DNA of 64,000 nt from Eledone cirrhosa. Taxonomy: Eukaryota; Mollusca; Cephalopoda; Octopoda; Eledonidae. The position numbers were made by a program, and so were the translations under genes. The notes below the pieces were generated by a model, which saw only the letters and a program-made list of their open reading frames with translations, did no database searches and was not told the origin of the DNA. The stretch covers positions 361,488,421-361,552,420 of the forward strand of contig OZ024742.1 in the NCBI GenBank assembly GCA_964016885.1, in the 5' to 3' direction. This document shows, piece by piece, positions 13,901 to 27,750 of this stretch. How positions within the stretch are numbered: position 1 is the stretch's first letter; each line of letters begins with the position of its first letter.

Positions 13901-16900
13901 AGGCACCCAATAAACACTGTAAAGTGGTCATGTAGGTGTTACAACAGAAGGCACCCAATACACACTGTAAAGTGGTCATGTAACTGTTACAACAAAAGGC
14001 ACCCAATACAAACTGTAAAGTGGTCATGTAGGTGTTACAACAAAAGGCACCCAATACTCACTGTAAAGTGGTCATGTAGGTGCTACAACAATAGGCACCC
14101 AATACACACTGTAAAGTGGTCATGTAAGTGTTACAACAAAAGGCACCCAATACACACTGTAAAGTGGTCATGTAACTGTTACAACAAAAGGCACCCAATA
14201 CACACTGTAAAGTGGTCATGTAAGTGTTACAACAAAAGGCACCAAATACACACTGTAAAGTGGTCATGTAGGTGCTACAACAAAAGGCACCCAATACACA
14301 CAGTAAAGTGGTCATGTAACTGTTACAACAAAAGGCACCCAATACACACTGTAAAGTGGTCATGTAATTGTTACAACAAAAGGCACCCAATACAAACTGT
14401 AAAGTGGTCATGTAGGTGTTACAACAAAAGGCACCCAATACTCACTGTAAAGTGGTCATGTAGGTGCTACAACAAAAGGCACCCAATACACACTGTAAAG
14501 TGGTCACGTAGGTGTTACAACAAAAGGCACCCAATACAAACTGTAAAGTGGTCATGTAACTGTTACAACAAAAGCCACCCAATACACCCTGTAAAGTGGT
14601 CATGTAACTGTTACAACAAAAGGCACCCAATGCAAACTGTAAAGTGGTCACGTAGGTGTTACAACAAAAAGCACCCAATACAAACTGTAAAGTGGTCATG
14701 TAGGTGCTACGACATAAGGCACCCAATTCACACTGTAAAGTTTTCATGTAAATGTCACAACAAAAGGCACCCAGTACACACTGTAAGTAGAGAATGTAGA
14801 TATCAAATGCAAAAAGCACCCAATACACACTGTAAAATGTAGGTATCACAACAAAAGGCACCCAGTACACACTGTAAAGTGTTTATGTAGGTATCACAAC
14901 AAAAAGCATCCAGTACACACTCTAAAGTGGTCGTGGAAGTGACACAACAAAAGGCACCCAATACACACTGTAAAGTGGTTGTGTAAGTGACACAACAAAA
15001 GGCACCCAATACACACTGCAACGTGGTCGTGTAAGTGTCACAACAAATGGCACCCAATACACACTGTAAAGTGGTCATGTAAGTGTTACAACAAAAGGCA
15101 CCCAATACACACTGTAAAGTGGTCATGTAAATGTTACAACAAAAGGCACCCAATACAAACGGTAAAGTGGTCATGTAAGTGATACAACAAAAGGCATCCA
15201 ATACACACTGTAAAGTGGTCATGTAAGTTTTACAACAAAAGGCACCAAATACACACTGTAAAGTGGTCATTTAACTGTTACAACAAAAGGCACCCAATAC
15301 ACACTGTAAAGTGGTCAGGTAACTGTTACAACAAAAGGCACCCAATACACACTGTAAAGTGGTAATGTAGGTGTTACAACAAAAGGCACCCAATACACAC
15401 TGTAAAGTTATCATGTAAGTATTACAGCAAAAGGCACCCAATACACACTGAAAAGTGGTCATGTAGGTGTTACAACAAAAGGCACCCAATACACACTGTA
15501 AAGTGGTCATGTAAGTGTTACAACAAAAGGCACCCAATACACACTGTAAAGTGGTCATGTAACTGTTACAACAAAAGGCACCCAATACACACTGTAAAGT
15601 GGTCATGTAAGTGTTACAACAAAAGGCACCCAATACACACTGTAAAGTGGTCATGTAACTGTTACAACAAAAGGCACCCTATACAAACTGTAAAGTGGTC
15701 ATGTAGGTGTTACAACAAAAGGCACCCAATACTCACTGTAAAGTGGTCATGTAGGTGCTACAAGAAAAGGCACCCAATACACACTGTAAAGTGGTCATGT
15801 AGGTGTTACAACAAAAGGCACCCAATACACTCTGTAAAGTGGTCTTGTAGGTGCTACAACAAAAGGCACCCAATACACACTGTAAAGTGGTCATGTAGGT
15901 GTTACAACAAAAGGCACCCAATACACACTGTAAAGGGTCATGTAACTGTTGCAACAAAAAGCACCCAATACACACTGTAAAGTGGTCATGTAGGTGTTAC
16001 AACAAAAGGCACCCAATACTCACTGTAAAGTGGTCATGTAGGTGCAACAACAAAAGGCACCCAATACAAACTGTAAAGTGGTCATGTAAGTGTTACAACA
16101 AAAGGCACCCAATACACACTGTAAAGTGGTCATGTAGGTGTTACAACAACGGGCACCCAATACACACTGTAAAGTGGTCATGTAACTGTTACAACAAAAG
16201 GCACCCAATACAAACTGTAAAGTGGTCATGTAGGTGCTACAACAAAAGTCACCCAATACACACTGTAAATTGGTCATGTAGGTGCTACAACAAAAGGCAC
16301 CCAACACGCACTGAAGTGGTCATGTAACTGTTACAACAAAAGGCACCCAATACACACAGTAAAGTGGTCATGTAGGTGTTACAACAAAAGGCACCCAATA
16401 CAAACTGTAAAGTGGTCATGTAAGTGTTACAACAAAAGGCACCCAATACACACTGTAAAGTGGTCATGTAAGTGTTACAACAAAAGGCACCCAATACACA
16501 CTGTAAATTGGTCATGTAGGTGCTACAACAAAAGGCACCCAATACACACAGTAAAGTGGTCATGTAACTGTTACAACAAAAGGCACCCAATACACACTGT
16601 AAAGTGGTCACGTAGGTGTTACAACAAAAGGCACCCAATACAAACTGTAAAGTGGTCATGTAACTGTTACAACAAAAGCCACCCAATACACCCTGTAAAG
16701 TGGTCATGTAACTGTTACAACAAAAGGCACCCAATACACACTGTAAAGTGGTCACGTAGGTGTTACAACAAAAGGCACTCAATACAAACTGTAAAGTGGT
16801 CACGTAGGTGTTACAACAAAAGGCACCCAATACAAACTGTAAAGTGGTCATGTAGGTGTTAAGACAAAAAGCACCTAATACTCACTGTAAAGTGGTCATG

Positions 16901-18080
16901 TAACCCTTACAACAAAAGGCACCCAATACAAACTGTAAAGTGGTCACGTAGGTGTTACAACAAAAAGCACCCAATACAAATTGTAAAGTGGTCATGTAGG
17001 TGCTACAACAAAAGGCACCCAATTCACACTGTAAAGTTTTCATGTAAATGTCACAACAAAAGGCACTCAGTACACACTGTAAGTAGAGTATGTAGGTATC
17101 AAATGCAAAAAGCACCCAATACACACTGTAAAGTGGTCGTGTAGGTATCACAACAAAAGGCACCCAGTACACACTGTAAAGTGGTTGTTTAGGTATCACA
17201 GCAAAAAGCACCCAGTACACACTGTAAAGTGTTTATGTAGGTATCACAACAAAAAGCATCCAGTACACACTCTAAAGTGGTCGTGGAAGTGACACAACAA
17301 AAGGCACCCAATACACACTGCAAAGTGGTCGTGTAAGTGTCACAACAAATGGCACCCAATACACACTGTAAAGTGGTCATGTAAGTGTTACAACAAAAGG
17401 CACCCAATACACACTGTAAAGTGGTCATGTAACTGTTACAACAAAAGGCACCCAATACAAACTGTAAAGTGGTCATGTAAGTGATACAACAAAAGGCACC
17501 CAATACACACTGTAAAGTGGTCATGTAAGTGTTACAACAAAAGGCACCAAATACACACTGTAAAGTGGTCATGTAAGTGTTACAACAGAAGGCACCCAAT
17601 ACTCACTGTAAAGTGGTCATGTAAGTGTTACAACAAAAGGCACCCAATACACACTGTAAAGTGGTCATGTAGGTGTTACAACAAAAGGCACCCAATACAC
17701 ACTGTAAAGTGGTCTTGTAGGTGCTACAACAAAAGGCACCCAATACACACTGTAAAGTGGTCATGTAGGTGTTACAACAAAAGGCACCCAATACACACTG
17801 TAAAGTGGTCATGTATGTGCTACAACAAAAGGCACCCAATACTCACTGTAAAGTGGTCATGTAGGTGCTACAACAAAAGGCACCCAATACACACTGTAAA
17901 GTGGTCATGTAAGTGTTACAACAAAAGGCACCCAATACACACTGTAAAGTGGTCATGTAGGTGTTACAACAGAAGGCACCCAATACACACTGTAAAGTGG
18001 TCATGTAACTGTTACAACAAAAGGCACCCAATACAAACTGTAAAGTGGTCATGTAGGTGTTACAACAAAAGGCACCCAAT
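10940..18080 (+). repeat. Nested 3.4-4.0 kb higher-order repeats
   Basis: Several blocks recur at multi-kilobase spacing. The AAGTAGAG landmark at about 11,383 recurs near 14,786 (about 3.40 kb). The stretch with CTACAAGAAAAGG and GTTGCAACAAAAAGC near 12,115-12,320 recurs near 15,760-15,960 (3,643 bp). The block 13,578-14,054 recurs at 17,603-18,079 (4,025 bp). The spacings disagree because whole monomers were gained or lost between blocks. No single clean unit length can be given here. Confidence 0.75.
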
Positions 18081-21000
18081 ACTCACTGTAAAGTGGTCAT
18101 GTAGGTGCTACAACAATAGGCACCCAATACACACTGTAAAGTGGTCATGTAAGTGTTACAACAAAAGGCACCCAATACACACTGTAAAGTGGTCATGTAA
18201 CTGTTACAACAAAAGGCACCCAATATACACTGTAAAGTGGTCATGTAGGTGTTACAACAAAGGCACCCAATACAAACTGTAAAGTGGTCATTTAACTGTT
18301 GCAACAAAAGGCACCCAATACACACTGTAAAGTGGTCATGTAAGTGTTACAACAAAAGGCACCAAATACACACTGTAAAGTGGTCATGTAGGTGCTACAA
18401 CAAAAGGCACCCAATACACACAGTAAAGTGGTCATGTAACTGTTACAACAAAAGGCACCCAATACACACTGTAAAGTGGTCATATAATTGTTACAACAAA
18501 AGGCACCCAATACAAACTGTAAAGTGGTCATGTAGGTGTTACAACAAAAGGCACCCAATACTCACTGTAAAGTGGTCATGTAGGTGCTACAACAAAAGGC
18601 ACCCAATACACACTGTAAAGTGGTCATGTAGGTGTTACAACAAAAGGCACCCAATACACACTGTAAAGTGGTCTTGTAACTGTTACAACGAAAGGCACCC
18701 AATACACACTGTAAAGGGTCATGTAACTGTTACAACAAAAGGCACCCAATACACACTGAAAAGTGGTCATGTAGGTGTTACAACAAAAGGCACCCAATAC
18801 ACACTGTAAAGTGGTCATGTAAGTGTTACACAAAAGGCACCCAATACACACTGTAAAGTGGTCACGTAGGTGTTACAACAAAAGGCACCCAATACAAACT
18901 GTAAAGTGGTCATGTAACTCTTACAACAAAAGCCACCCAATACACCCTGTAAAGTGGTCATGTAACTGTTACAACAAAAGGCACCCAATACAAACTGTAA
19001 AGTGGTCACGTAGGTGTTACAACAAAAAGCACCCAATACAAACTGTAAAGTGGTCATGTAGGTGTTACAACAAAAAGCACCTAATACTCACTGTAAAGTG
19101 GTCATGTAGGTGCTACGACAAAAGGCACCCAATTCTCACTGTAAAGTTTTCATGTAAATGTCACAGCAAAAGGCACCCAGTACACACTGTAAGTAGAGTA
19201 TGTAGGTATCAAATGCAAAAAGCACCCAATACACACTGTAAAGTGTAGGTATCACAACAAAAGGCACCCAGTACACACTGTAAAGTGATTATGTAGGTAT
19301 CACAACAAAAAGCATCCAGTACACACTGTAAAGTGTTTATGTAGGTATCACAACAAAAAGCATCCAGTACACACTCTAAAGTGGTCGTGGAAGTGACACA
19401 AGAAAAGGCACCCAATACACACTGTAAAGTGGTCGTGTAAGTGTCACAACAAATGGCACCCAATACACACTGTAAAGTGGTCATGTAACTGTTACAACAA
19501 AAGACACCCAATACACACTGTGAAGTGGTCGTGTAAGTGTCACAACAAATGGCACCCAATACACACTCTAAAGTGGTCATGTAAGTGTTACAACAAAAGG
19601 CACCCAATACACACTGTAAAGTGGTCATGTAACTGTTACAACAAAAGACACCCAATACAAACTGTAAAGTAGTCATGTAAGTGATACAACAAAAGGCACC
19701 CAATACACACTGTAAAGTGGTCATTTAACTGTTACAAAAAAAGGCACCCAATACACACTGTAAAGTGGTCAGGTAAATGTTACAACAAAAGGCACCCAAT
19801 ACACACTGTAAAACGGTCATGTAGGTGTTACAACAAAAGGCACCCAATACACACTGTAAAGTGGTCATGTATGTGTTACAACAAAAGGCACCCAATACAC
19901 ACTGAAAAGTGATCATGTAGGTGTTACAACAAAAGGCACCCAATACACACTGTAAAGTGGTCATGTATCTGTTACAACAAAAGGCACCCAATACACACTG
20001 TAAAGTGGTCATGTAAGTGTTACAACAAAAGGCACTCTATACAAACTGTAAAGTGGTCATGTAGGTGTTACAACAAAAGGCACCCAATACTCACTGTAAA
20101 GTGGTCATGTAGGTGCTACAACAAAAGGCACCCAATACACACTGTAAAGTGGTCGTGTAGGTGTTACAACAAAAGGCACCCAATACACACTGTAAAGTGG
20201 TCTTGTAACTGTTACAACAAAAGGCACCCAATACACACTGTAAAGGGTCATGTAACTGTTGCAACAAAAGGCACCCAATACACACTGTAAAGTGATCATG
20301 TAGGTGTTACAACAAAAGGCACCCAATACTCACTGTAAAGTGGTCATGTAGGTGCTACAACAAAAGGCACCCAATACACACTGTAAAGTGGTCATGTAAG
20401 TGTTACAACAAAAGGCACCCAATACACACTGTAAAGTGGTCATGTAGGTGTTACAACAAAAGGCACCCAATACACACTGTAAAGTGGTCATGTAACTGTT
20501 ACAACAAAAGGCACCCAATACAAACTGTGAAGTGGTCATGTAGGTGTTACAACAAAAGGCACCCAATACTCACTGTAAAGTGGTCATGTAGGTGCTACAA
20601 CAAAAGGCACCCAATACAAACTGTAAAGTGGTCATGTAAGTGTTACAACAAAAGGCACCCAATACACACTGTAAAGTGGTCATGTAAGTGTTACAACAAA
20701 AGGCACCCAATACACACTGTAAAGTGGTCATGTAGGTGCTACAACAAAAGGCACCCAATACACACAGTAAAGTGGTCATGAAACTGTTACAACAAAAGGC
20801 ACCCAATACACACTGTAAAGTGGTCACGTAGGTGTTACAACAAAAGGCACCCAATACAAACTGTAAAGTGGTCATGTAAGTGTTACAACAAAAGCCACCC
20901 AATACACCCTGTAAAGTGGTCATGTAACTGTTACAACAAAAGGCACCCATTACAAACTGTAAAGTGGTCACGTAGGTGTTACAACAAAAAGCACCCAATA

Positions 21001-24000
21001 CAAACTGTAAAGTGGTCATGTAGGTGTTACGAGAAAAAGCACCTAATACTCACTGTAAAGTGGTCATGTAAGTGTTACAACAAAAGGCACCCAATACAAA
21101 CTGTAAAGTGGTCATGTAGGTGCTACAACAAAAGGCACCCAATTCACACTGTAAAGTTTTCATGTAAATGTCACAACAAAAGGCACCCACTACACACTGT
21201 AATGTGGTCGTGTATGTATCACAACAAAAGGCACCCAGTACACAGTGAAAAGTGGTTGTTTAGGTATCACAGGAAAAAGCACCCAGTACACACTGTAAAG
21301 TGATTGTGTAGGTATCACAACAAAAATCATCCAGTACACACTGTAAAGTGTTTATGTAGGTATCACAACAAAAAGCATCCAGTACACACTCTAAAGTGGT
21401 CGTGGAAGTGACACAACAAAAGGCACCCAATACACACTGCAAAGTGGTCGTGTAAGTGTCACAACAAATGGCACCCAATACACACTGTAAAGTGGTCATG
21501 TAAGTGTTACAACAAAAGGCACCCAATACACACTGTAAAGTGGTCATGTAAGTCATGTAAGTGTTACAACAAAAGGCACCCGATACACACTGTAAAGTGG
21601 TCATGTAGGTGTTCCAACAAAAGTCACCCAATACACACTGTAAAGTGGTCATGTAGGTGTTACAACAAAAAGGCACCGAATACACACTGTAAAGTGGTCA
21701 GGTAACTGTTACAACAAAAGGCACCCAATACACACTGTAAAGTGGTCATGTAGGTGTTACAACAAAAGGCACCCAATACACACTGTACAGTGGTCATGTA
21801 AGTGCTACAACAAAAGGCACCCAATACACACTGAAAAGTGGTCATGTAACTGTTACAACAAAAGGCACCCAATACACACTGTAAAGTGATCACGTAAGTG
21901 TTACAACAAAAGGCACCCAATACACACTGTAAAGTGGTCATATAATTGTTACAACAAAAGGCACCCAATACAAACTGTAAAGTGGTCATGTAGGTGTTAC
22001 AACAAAAGGCACCCAATACTCACTGTAAAGTGGTCATGTAGGTGCTACAACAAAAGGCACCCAATACACACTGTAAAGTGGTCTTCTAACTGTTACAACA
22101 AAAGGCACCCAATACACACTGTAAACGTTCATGTAACTGTTACAACAAAAGGCACCCAATACACACTGTAAAGTGGTCATGTAGGTGTTACAACAAAAGG
22201 CACCCAATACTCACTGTAAAGTGGTCATGTAGGTGCTACAACAAAAGGCACCCAGTACACACTGTAAAGTGGTCATGTAACTGTTACAACAAAAGGCATC
22301 CAATACACACTGTAACGTGGTCATGTAGGTGTTACAACAAAAGGCACCTAATACACACTGTAAAGTGGTCATGTAACTGTTACAACAAAAGGCACCCAAT
22401 ACAAACTGCAAAGTGGTCATGTAGGTGTTACAACAAAAGGCACCCAATACTCACTGTAAAGTGGTCATGTAGGTGCTACAACAATAGGCACCCAATACAC
22501 ACTGTAAAGTGGTCATGTAAGTGTTACAACAAAAGGCACCCAATACACACTGTAAACGTTCATGTAACTGTTACAACAAAAGGCACCCAATACACACTGT
22601 AAAGTGGTCATGTAGGTGTTACAACAAAAGGCACCCAATACTCACTGTAAAGTGGTCATGTAGGTGCTACAACAAAAGGCACCCAGTACACACTGTAAAG
22701 TGGTCATGTAAGTGTTACAACAAAAGGCATCCAATACACACTGTAACGTGGTCATGTAGGTGTTACAACAAAAGGCACCCAATACACACTGTAAAGTGGT
22801 CATGTAACTGTTACAACAAAAGGCACCCAATACAAACTGCAAAGTGGTCATGTAGGTGTTACAACAAAAGGCACCCAATACTCACTGTAAAGTGGTCATG
22901 TAGGTGCTACAACAATAGGCACCCAATACACACTGTAAAGTGGTCATGTAGGTGTTACAACAAAAGGCACCCAATACACACTGTAATGTGGTCATGTAGG
23001 TGTTACAACAAAAGGCACCCAATACGCACTGAAGTGGTCATGTAACTGTTACAACAAAAGGCACCCAATACACACTGTAAAGTGGTCATGTAGGTGTTAC
23101 AACAAAAGGCACCCAATAGAAACTGTAAAGTGGTCATGTAAGTGTTACAACAAAAGGCACCCAATACACACTGTAAAGTGGTCATGTAAGTGTTACAACA
23201 AAAGGCACCCAATACACACTGTAATGTGGTCATGTAGGTGCTACAACAAAAGGCACCCAATACACACAGTAAAGTGGTCATGTAGGTGTTACAACAAAAG
23301 GCACCCAATACTCACTGTAAAGTGGTCATGTAGGTGCTACAACAATAGGCACCCAATACACACTGTAAAGTGGTCATGTAAGTGTTACAACAAAAGGCAC
23401 CCAATACACACTGTAAAGTGGTCATGTAACTGTTACAACAAAAGGCACCCAATATACACTGTAAAGTGGTCATGTAGGTGTTACAACAAAGGCACCCAAT
23501 ACAAACTGTAAAGTGGTCATTTAACTGTTGCAACAAAAGGCACCCAATACACACTGTAAAGTGGTCATGTAAGTGTTACAACAAAAGGCACCAAATACAC
23601 ACTGTAAAGTGGTCATGTAGGTGCTACAACAAAAGGCACCCAATACACACTGTAAAGTGGTCATGTAGGTGTTACAACAGAAGGCACCCAATACACACTG
23701 TAAAGTGGTCATGTAACTGTTACAACAAAAGGCACCCAATACAAACTGTAAAGTGGTCATGTAGGTGTTACAACAAAAGGCACCCAATACTCACTGTAAA
23801 GTGGTCATGTAGGTGCTACAACAAAAGGCACCCAATACACACTGTAAAGTGGTCATGTAGGTGTTACAACAAAAGGCACCCAATACACACTGTAAAGTGG
23901 TCTTGTAACTGTTACAACGAAAGGCACCCAATACACACTGTAAAGGGTCATGTAACTGTTACAACAAAAGGCACCCAATACACACTGAAAAGTGGTCATG

Positions 24001-27000
24001 TAGGTGTTACAACAAAAGGCACCCAATACACACTGTAAAGTGGTCATGTAAGTGTTACACAAAAGGCACCCAATACACACTGTAAAGTGGTCACGTAGGT
24101 GTTACAACAAAAGGCACCCAATACAAACTGTAAAGTGGTCATGTAACTCTTACACCAAAAGCCACCCAATACACCCTGTAAAGTGGTCATGTAACTGTTA
24201 CAACAAAAGGCACCCAATACAAACTGTAAAGTGGTCACGTAGGTGTTACAACAAAAAGCACCCAATACAAACTGTAAAGTGGTCATGTAGGTGTTACAAC
24301 AAAAAGCACCTAATACTCACTGTAAAGTGGTCATGTAGGTGCTACGACAAAAGGCACCCAATTCTCACTGTAAAGTTTTCATGTAAATGTCGCAGCAAAA
24401 GGCACCCAGTACACACTGTAAGTAGAGTATGTAGGTATCAAATGCAAAAAGCACCCAATACACACTGTAAAGTGTAGGTATCACAACAAAAGGCACCCAG
24501 TACACACTGTAAAGTGATTATGTAGGTATCACAACAAAAAGCATCCAGTACACACTGTAAAGTGTTTATGTAGGTATCACAACAAAAAGCATCCAGTACA
24601 CACTCTAAAGTGGTCGTGGAAGTGACACAACAAAAGGCACCCAATACCAACTGTAAAGTGGTCGTGTAAGTGTCACAACAAATGGCACCCAATACACACT
24701 GTAAAGTGGTCATGTAACTGTTACAACAAAAGACACCCAATACACACTGTAAAGTGGTCGTGTAAGTGTCACAACATATGGCACCCAATACACACTCTAA
24801 AGTGGTCATGTAAGTGTTACAACAAAAGGCACCCAATACACACTGTAAAGTGGTCATGTAACTGTTACAACAAAAGACACCCAATACAAACTGTAAAGTG
24901 GTCATGTAAGTGATACAACAAAAGGCACCCAATACACACTGTAAAGTGGTCCTTTAACTGTTACAAAAAAAGGCACCCAATACACACTGTAAAGTGGTCA
25001 GGTAACTGTTACAACAAAAGGCACCCAATACACACTGTAAAGCGGTCATGTAGGTGTTACAACAAAAGGCACCCAATACACACTGTAAAGTGGTCATGTA
25101 AGTGTTACAACAAAAGGCACCCAATACACACTGAAAAGTGATCATGTAGGTGTTACAACAAAAGGCACCCAATACACACTGTAAAGTGGTCATGTAAGTG
25201 TTACAACAAAAGGCACCCAATACACACTGTAAAGTGGTCATGTATCTGTTACAACAAAAGGCACCCAATACACACTGTAAAGTGGTCATGTAAGTGTTAC
25301 AACAAAAGGCACTCTATACAAACTGTAAAGTGGTCATGTAGGTGTTACAACAAAAGGCACCCAATACTCACTGTAAAGTGGTCATGTAGGTGCTACAACA
25401 AAAGGCACCCAATACTCACTGTAAAGTGGTCGTGTAGGTGTTACAACAAAAGGCACCCAATACACACTGTAAAGTGGTCTTGTAACTGTTACAACAAAAG
25501 GCACCCAATACACACTGTAAAGGGTCATGTAACTGTTGCAACAAAAGGCACCCAATACACACTGTAAAGTGATCATGTAGGTGTTACAACAAAAGGCACC
25601 CAATACTCACTGTAAAGTGGTCATGTAGGTGCTACAACAAAAGGCACCCAATACACACTGTAAAGTGGTCATGTAAGTGTTACAACAAAAGTCACCCAAT
25701 ACACACTGTAAAGTGGTCATGTAGGTGTTACAACAAAAGGCACCCAATACACACTGTAAAGTGGTCATGTAACTGTTACAACAAAAGGCACCCAATACAA
25801 ACTGTGAAGTGGTCATGTAGGTGTTACAACAAAAGGCACCCAATACTCACTGTAAAGTGGTCATGTAGGTGCTACAACAAAAGGCACCCAATACAAACTG
25901 TAAAGTGGTCATGTAAGTGTTACAACAAAAGGCACCCAATACACACTGTAAAGTGGTCATGTAAGTGTTACAACAAAAGGCACCCAATACACACTGTAAA
26001 GTGGTCATGTAGGTGCTACAACAAAAGGCACCCAATACACACAGTAAAGTGGTCATGTAACTGTTACAACAAAAGGCACCCAATACACACTGTAAAGTGG
26101 TCACGTAGGTGTTACAACAAAAGGCACCCAATACAAACTGTAAAGTGGTCATGTAAGTGTTACAACAAAAGCCACCCAATACACCCTGTAAAGTGGTCAT
26201 GTAACTGTTACAACAAAAGGCACCCATTACAAACTGTAAAGTGGTCACGTAGGTGTTACAACAAAAAGCACCCAATACAAACTGTAAAGTGGTCATGTAG
26301 GTGTTACGACAAAAAGCACCTAATACTCACTGTAAAGTGGTCATGTAAGTGTTACAACAAAAGGCACCCAATACAAACTGTAAAGTGGTCATGTAGGTGC
26401 TACAACAAAAGGCACCCAATTCACACTGTAAAGTTTTCATGTAAATGTCACAACAAAAGGCACCCAGTACACACTGTAAGTAGAGTATGTAGGTATCAAA
26501 TGCAAAAAAAAACCAATACACACTGTAATGTGGTCGTGTATGTATCACAACAAAAGGCACCCAGTACACAGTGAAAAGTGGTTGTTTAGGTATCACAGCA
26601 AAAAGCACCCAGTACACACTGTAAAGTGATTGTGTAGGTATCACAACAAAAATCATCCAGTACACACTGTAAAGTGTTTATGTAGGTATCACAACAAAAA
26701 GCATCCAGTACACACTCTAAAGTGGTCGTGGAAGTGACACAACAAAAGGCACCCAATACACACTGCAAAGTGGTTGTGTAAGTGTCACAACAAATGGCAC
26801 CCAATACACACTGTAAAGTGGTCATGTAAGTGTTACAACAAAAGGCACTCAATACACACTGTAAAGTGGTCATGTAAGTCATGTAAGTGTTACAACAAAA
26901 GGCACCCGATACACACTGTAAAGTGGTCATGTAGGTGTTCCAACAAAAGGCACCCAATACACACTGCAAAGTGGTCATGTAAGTGTTACAACAAAAGTCA

Positions 27001-27750
27001 CCCAATACACACTGTAAAGTGGTCATGTAGGTGTTACAACAAAAAGGCACCCAATACACACTGTAAAGTGGTCAGGTAACTGTTACAACAAAAGGCACCC
27101 AATACACACTGTAAAGTGATCACGTAAGTGTTACAACAAAAGGCACCCAATACACACTGTAAAGTGGTCATATAATTGTTACAACAAAAGGCACCCAATA
27201 CAAACTGTAAAGTGGTCATGTAGGTGTTACAACAAAAGGCACCCAATACTCACTGTAAAGTGGTCATGTAGGTGCTACAACAAAAGGCACCCAATACACA
27301 CTGTAAAGTGGTCTTGTAACTGTTACAACAAAGGGCACCCAATACACACTGTAAACGTTCATGTAACTGTTACAACAAAAGGCACCCAATACACACTGTA
27401 AAGTGGTCATGTAGGTGTTACAACAAAAGGCACCCAATACTCACTGTAAAGTGGTCATGTAGGTGCTACAACAAAAGGCACCCAGTACACACTGTAAAGT
27501 GGTCATGTAAGTGTTACAACAAAAGGCATCCAATACACACTGTAACGTGGTCATGTAGGTGTTACAACAAAAGGCACCCAATACACACTGTAAAGTGGTC
27601 ATGTAACTGTTACAACAAAAGGCACCCAATACAAACTGCAAAGTGGTCATGTAGGTGTTACAACAAAAGGCACCCAATACTCACTGTAAAGTGGTCATGT
27701 AGGTGCTACAACAATAGGCACCCAATACACACTGTAAAGTGGTCATGTAA
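18060..27750 (+). repeat. About 5.23-kb higher-order repeat, two copies
   Basis: The block beginning near 18,060 matches the block beginning near 23,290, with an offset of 5,229 bp at 18,083/23,312, 18,292/23,521 and 18,815/24,044. The offset grows to 5,277 bp (one extra monomer) by 20,330/25,607 and to about 5,326 bp by 21,260/26,586, then returns to 5,230 bp at 22,211/27,441. Rare errors are shared, including a 1-bp deletion giving TTACACAAAAGGC near 18,827 and 24,056. The two copies are colinear with single-monomer indels. Confidence 0.88.
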
